Positions 4,856 through 8,407 of a stretch of 8,407 nt of DNA are shown piece after piece. Within the stretch, counting starts at the first letter, position 1. Each line of letters opens with the position of its first letter. The stretch is from Flavobacteriales bacterium UBA2619 (GTDB lineage: Bacteria; Bacteroidota; Bacteroidia; Flavobacteriales_D; Sanyastnellaceae), in NCBI GenBank assembly GCA_002339135.1, contig DDJR01000020.1:1-8407 (forward strand), written 5' to 3'. A model generated the notes under the pieces. That model worked only from the letters and a program-made list of their open reading frames with translations. It ran no database searches and was not told the origin of the DNA. A program made the translations under genes and the position numbers.

Positions 4856-7327
4856 ATGAAAGCTTTGATTTTAAAAGAGATACGTTCATTTTTTAGTAGC
4901 TTAACAGGCTATGTTGTTATTTCTGCTTTTCTTCTTTTAATGGGGTTGTTTTTGTGGGTTTTTCCAGGGCCATGGAATGTCTTGTCAAGCGGTGTTGCCT
5001 CCATGGATCCCTTTTTTACATTGGCTCCTTGGGTGATGCTTTTCTTAGTTCCTGCGATTACCATGAGGTCTTTTGCAGAAGAAAGAAGGAACGGAACCCT
5101 TGAACTTTTGCTCACCCGTCCCTTGCTGGAAAGTCAAGTCATTTTCGCTAAGTATATTGGTGCCTTGGCATTGATTTCTTTGGCACTGTTGCCGACTTTG
5201 GGGTTTGTATATGTTCTTGGGGAACTTGGCAGTCCTCAGTGGAACTTGGATTTGGGAGCAATTTGGGGTTCATATGTTGGTTTGTTGTTGTTGTCATCTT
5301 CGCTAGCTGCCATCGGAATTTTCATGTCCGCTTCGACTTCGCAACCTTTGGTGGCTTTCCTTTCTGCGATGCTTATTTCTACGGTGGGCTATATCGGGTT
5401 TACAGCATTGGGGGATTTTGCATTGTTGGGGAATTGGGATTACTACTTTGTAAACCTAGGTTTTGAAGCCCACTATAGATCCTTAAGTCGTGGCTTGATT
5501 GATACTCGAGATGTTGCGTATTTCATCTTTGTGGATTTGCTTTTCTTACAATTTGCAAGGTTTGTTCTTGCGCTTGAAAGAGGGAGATTGGGGAGGGAAG
5601 GCATGAGGTTGCTGATGGTTGTTAGCATAGGTTCTGTGCTTTTATTTGCGACCCAAATCCTCCATACTTCTTTCGATCTGACTGCGGAGAAACGTCATAC
5701 TCTTACTGAGGGCTCAATTGTTTTGCTTGATGAGCTCACGGACAATTCAAAGGATGTTGTAGTCACTTGTTATTTAACTGGTGATTTCCCCGCATCTTGG
5801 AAGAGATTAGAATATGCTATCAGAGAAAAGCTTGAAGAGTTTGCTGGTGCGAGCAACAACCGTTTGCGCTTCAAGTTCATCGATATATACAGCACTGACG
5901 ACAGAAGAACCCGAGGTCAGAACGAAGATAAACTCATTGAGCTGGGGCTTTCTTTTACCAGAATTGGTTATGAATCTTCTGGAGCAAAGACCTTTCGAAA
6001 CGTTTGGCCTTCTGCGCTCATAAGTTGTGGTGAAAAGGAAGTTCCTGTTCAGTTTTTTAAATCTGAAACACCTCAGCCAACGGATGCCATGATTCAGGGG
6101 TCCATAAACACCATAGAATATGAGTTGGCATCCTCTTTAAGACGTGTTTTAGTGGATGAGGTCCCACGGATTGTCTTTATTGAAGGGCATGGCGAATTGA
6201 GTGAAATGGAGATCGCCGACCTTTCTAGTTCACTTGCAGAAGATTACTCCGTTGAAAGAACGCCCATAGGTGGACGTTTAAATGTCCTGTCTGAAAAGAT
6301 TGATGGTCTTGAATACCGAACAAATCGATTTGATCTGGCAATTGTAGCTGCGCCAACCGAGGAGTTGCCTTCAAAAGACAGGTTGATTTTAGATCAATTT
6401 TTAATGGGTGGGGGTCGCATTCTTTGGATGGTAGATCCAATGATTACAGATCTCGATTCTCTTCGAATCAATTTTGGCACAATGTCCACGCCTAATGACT
6501 TGGGACTTTCTCATCAACTCTTCGATTATGGCGTGCGGTTGAATCGCAATATCGTGATCGACCCCCAGTGTGCGCCTATTGCATTTGACGCAGGTCCAAA
6601 TGGAAATCAACGCAACATGCAGTTGTTCAGTTGGTATTTCGCTCCACTTTCTATTCCACCAGCTGTCTCTCACCCTATAACGACAAACCTGGATCCCATT
6701 CACTTTGACTTCGTTTCCAGTATTGACACTGTCAGTACAGATGCAGACATATCGAAAACTGTACTTTTAAGCAGTTCTGCGAGGGCTCGTACTTACTTAG
6801 CTCCCGTTAGAGTCTCCAGTGCCATTGTAGACCTCACGCCTGATTATTTCAGCTCTAACAACACTCCTCACGTTCCTTTTGCAGTTCTTTTGGAGGGTGA
6901 ATTTAAATCTCACTTTACAGACATATTGCCTGACACTCTTCGAAAAAATCGTGATTTTGCGTTTAGGTCAGAAGGATTGCCTTCAGCAATGGTTGTGATT
7001 GGAGATGGAGATATTGCAAAAAACAAAACAATCAACACGCCAGATGGATGGCAAATTTATCCCTTGGGATACGACAGGTATGCTTCCCGTGTTGTATACG
7101 ACAACAAGGAGTTTTTACGCAACACCATCAATCATCTTTTAGATGAAAAATCGATGATTTCAATTCGATCTAGGACGATAAGTCTTCGCTCTTTAGACGA
7201 AAACAGAATAGCGGGAGCGAAATTGGGCTATCAGTCTGTAGCACTTGGACTTCCTCTTTTTGTAGTGCTCTTGTTTGGTTTAACAATCTTGAAATTACGT
7301 TCTCGTAAATACGGTTCTAAGACTTGA
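4856..7327 (+). CDS. GldF-GldG fusion: ABC-2 permease joined to gliding-type periplasmic ABC component
   Basis: One unbroken frame of 823 codons. Residues 1-243 are GldF-like: the start KEIRSFFSSLTGYVV, the cytoplasmic motif MRSFAEERRNGTLELLLTRP (70-89) typical of ABC-2 permeases, and six membrane spans near 17-37, 55-70, 100-122, 137-158, 167-187 and 219-240. A short basic linker (241-250) leads into a GldG-like part: span 251-267, then FDLTAEKRHTLTEGS (273-287), a large periplasmic region with LDQFLMGGGRILWMVDP (512-528) and PFAVLLEGEF (674-683), and a final span near 792-814 with a basic tail. Both halves have normal lengths (about 240 and 570). GldF and GldG act with the ATPase GldA and are needed for gliding in Flavobacterium johnsoniae; GldA is not here. 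In that species they are separate proteins. Start ATG 4856 has AAAGG overlapping the preceding stop codon. Identity of both halves very secure; gliding in this organism is not proven. Confidence 0.95.
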   Translation: MKALILKEIRSFFSSLTGYVVISAFLLLMGLFLWVFPGPWNVLSSGVASMDPFFTLAPWVMLFLVPAITMRSFAEERRNGTLELLLTRPLLESQVIFAKYIGALALISLALLPTLGFVYVLGELGSPQWNLDLGAIWGSYVGLLLLSSSLAAIGIFMSASTSQPLVAFLSAMLISTVGYIGFTALGDFALLGNWDYYFVNLGFEAHYRSLSRGLIDTRDVAYFIFVDLLFLQFARFVLALERGRLGREGMRLLMVVSIGSVLLFATQILHTSFDLTAEKRHTLTEGSIVLLDELTDNSKDVVVTCYLTGDFPASWKRLEYAIREKLEEFAGASNNRLRFKFIDIYSTDDRRTRGQNEDKLIELGLSFTRIGYESSGAKTFRNVWPSALISCGEKEVPVQFFKSETPQPTDAMIQGSINTIEYELASSLRRVLVDEVPRIVFIEGHGELSEMEIADLSSSLAEDYSVERTPIGGRLNVLSEKIDGLEYRTNRFDLAIVAAPTEELPSKDRLILDQFLMGGGRILWMVDPMITDLDSLRINFGTMSTPNDLGLSHQLFDYGVRLNRNIVIDPQCAPIAFDAGPNGNQRNMQLFSWYFAPLSIPPAVSHPITTNLDPIHFDFVSSIDTVSTDADISKTVLLSSSARARTYLAPVRVSSAIVDLTPDYFSSNNTPHVPFAVLLEGEFKSHFTDILPDTLRKNRDFAFRSEGLPSAMVVIGDGDIAKNKTINTPDGWQIYPLGYDRYASRVVYDNKEFLRNTINHLLDEKSMISIRSRTISLRSLDENRIAGAKLGYQSVALGLPLFVVLLFGLTILKLRSRKYGSKT
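5592..5605 (+). promoter_or_regulatory. Possible internal ribosome site and start for stand-alone GldG
   Basis: GGAGG (5592-5596) stands six bases before an ATG (5603-5605) that is in frame with the fusion and encodes Met250. This Met directly precedes the first GldG membrane span (RLLMVVSIG). Initiation here would give a 574-residue protein of normal GldG length. The purine run also encodes Gly/Arg/Glu of the basic linker, so it may be only coding sequence, and Bacteroidota ribosomes depend little on Shine-Dalgarno pairing. Confidence 0.4.
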
Positions 7328-7367
7328 AAGTGTTCATTCTATTTGATTCATCAATACCTTTTAAACA

Positions 7368-8384
7368 ATGAAATCTAACCTTCGCATATTACTCATTCTA
7401 ATCATTGTAACTGTATTTACTTTTTTACTTTGGAAAATGCAAGAAGGATCTACAGGTGATCTTTCGTACGAAGCAAATGCAGATTTTGCAATTGCTGACA
7501 CCTCCTTAGTCACTAAGATATTTATTGCAGGAACTGATGGGAAGTCTGCGCTTTTAGAAAGATCTTCGGATACTAGATTTTGGACATTGAATGGTCAATT
7601 TCTTGCGCGGAAGGACGCCACCGATTTGCTGTTAAAAACCTTTGCAAGAGCAGAGGTTAAAGGTGCAGTGTCTGAGTTGCAGCGATCAACTGTCATTCGT
7701 AATTTCAGTGGTTCAGGGAAGAAAGTAGAGATTTATTTGGGTGAAGATAAACTTGAGAAAACATGGTATATAGGAACAGCAACTCCTAGCCATACGGGGA
7801 CATATATGCTTTTAGAGACTCCCGAACAGGGGAAGTCACAAGAGCCATTTGTGGTTCACTTAGAAGGTTTTGTAGGTTTTTTGTCGACGCGGTTTTTCAC
7901 AGATGAAACAGAGTGGAGATATACCGGTGTTTTTGATTTTCCAGGAAGAACTTTAGCTGAGGTAAAGATGACCGATCACAACTCACCCTTAAAATCGTAC
8001 TCTATCCGTTCTTCAGTATCGGGTGAGATCTCACTGTTTAATGCATCCGGTTCTGAAGTGGTTTTTTTAGATACTGTAAAAGTCCAAGATCAATTTCTGA
8101 GATTTCGCAAGGTTCACTTTGAAACGTTTAACAACCATCTGTCACAAACAGATGCAGACAGTGTGAAGTTGTCGCTTCCATGCTTTACCTACGAGGTTTC
8201 GGATTATGATGGAAAAACTTCTCACTTTGATGTGTTTTGGAAATCACCGGGAACTGGCATGGGAGGTCCAGATGACAACAACCACGATGGTGAACATATG
8301 TATGGCCTGACATCAGATGGACAATTGGTGCTTGTACAGAGATATGTATTCGACCCATTGATGGTATCAATGATGTCCAATTAA
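7368..8384 (+). CDS. DUF4340-family membrane-anchored periplasmic protein
   Basis: A 338-residue protein with a short basic N-terminus and one membrane span (about 5-22, LRILLILIIVTVFTFLLW), after which the rest should lie in the periplasm. It matches the Bacteroidota DUF4340 family: FAIADTSLVTKIFIA (40-54), FWTLNGQFLARKDATDLLLK (71-90), KVEIYLG (119-125), WYIGTATPSHTGTYMLLE (133-150), FVVHLEGFVGFLSTRFF (161-177), VHFETFNN (249-256) and QRYVFDPLM (324-332). Length is normal for the family. The biochemical role is unknown. Genes of this family are often next to GldG-like ABC proteins, and here it follows the GldF-GldG fusion by 40 bases, so it is plausibly a further periplasmic part of that exporter-like complex. 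The gap has no Shine-Dalgarno; a TACCTTTT (7355-7362) falls one base short of a -7 element and has no well-spaced -33. Family call secure; role inferred from position. Confidence 0.87.
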   Translation: MKSNLRILLILIIVTVFTFLLWKMQEGSTGDLSYEANADFAIADTSLVTKIFIAGTDGKSALLERSSDTRFWTLNGQFLARKDATDLLLKTFARAEVKGAVSELQRSTVIRNFSGSGKKVEIYLGEDKLEKTWYIGTATPSHTGTYMLLETPEQGKSQEPFVVHLEGFVGFLSTRFFTDETEWRYTGVFDFPGRTLAEVKMTDHNSPLKSYSIRSSVSGEISLFNASGSEVVFLDTVKVQDQFLRFRKVHFETFNNHLSQTDADSVKLSLPCFTYEVSDYDGKTSHFDVFWKSPGTGMGGPDDNNHDGEHMYGLTSDGQLVLVQRYVFDPLMVSMMSN

Positions 8385-8407
8385 CCTCAGTTTAAACAAG
8401 CTTCTTG
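8385..8407. other. Short 3' flank of the DUF4340 gene, cut by the window end
   Basis: After the TAA stop comes GTTTAAAC (8390-8397) and then AAACAAG-CTT-CTTG running to the last base. If the next bases outside were TTT, this would be a seven-pair hairpin and a candidate terminator. Only four pairs (CAAG/CTTG) are inside the window, so nothing firm can be called. Confidence 0.2.

Noticed and set aside
4856..7327. GldFG fusion as a plain frameshift or assembly artefact
   Set aside because: Both halves are full length, in one frame, with a sensible basic linker. An indel cannot be fully excluded without reads, but nothing in the sequence points to one.
8390..8407. GTTTAAAC and CAAG/CTTG inverted repeats as a terminator or attachment site
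   Set aside because: The stem visible inside the window is only four pairs and the sequence ends there.
1..8407. tRNA, rRNA, CRISPR, insertion sequence or phage genes
   Set aside because: The window is almost fully covered by eight recognisable chromosomal genes, no gap exceeds 59 bases, and I saw no repeat array or transposase-like motif.

Overview
The window looks like chromosomal DNA of a Bacteroidota member, most probably of the Flavobacteriia/Cytophagia side. The evidence is the gliding-type ABC proteins GldF and GldG, the Bacteroidota forms of PurC, PhoH and the tRNA CCA-adding enzyme, and the scarcity of Shine-Dalgarno sequences. Several starts are GTG or TTG. Base composition looks moderate and even along the window, and I see no mobile element, RNA gene or CRISPR. 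The species cannot be told from the sequence.

Layout: eight genes form two back-to-back blocks. Bases 1-3711 are on the minus strand and run, in transcription order, phoH-like ATPase, purC, tsaC/sua5-type threonylcarbamoyl-AMP synthase, then a tRNA CCA-adding enzyme whose 3' part lies outside the window. This block is housekeeping: purine synthesis, tRNA modification at A37 and tRNA 3'-end completion. Gaps are 18, 13 and 59 bases, so at least the first three genes look like one operon. The CCA gene may also have its own promoter.

Bases 3726-8384 are on the plus strand: a DUF62 (SAM hydroxide adenosyltransferase-like) protein, a small ABM-fold protein, a GldF-GldG fusion and a DUF4340 membrane-anchored protein. 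The last two look like one envelope machine: an ABC-2 permease joined to its GldG periplasmic part, plus a second single-span periplasmic protein. The ATPase (GldA in the gliding system) is not here. The two blocks are divided by only 14 bases between the furthest-upstream start codons.

Most worth a second look are: (1) the uninterrupted GldF-GldG fusion; (2) an in-frame ATG with a well-placed GGAGG exactly at the GldG part, which could yield free GldG from the same message; and (3) a DUF62 protein without the family's Asp-Arg-His triad. I found no clearly new defence or mobile system. This is a conserved-looking chromosomal region with unusual details.
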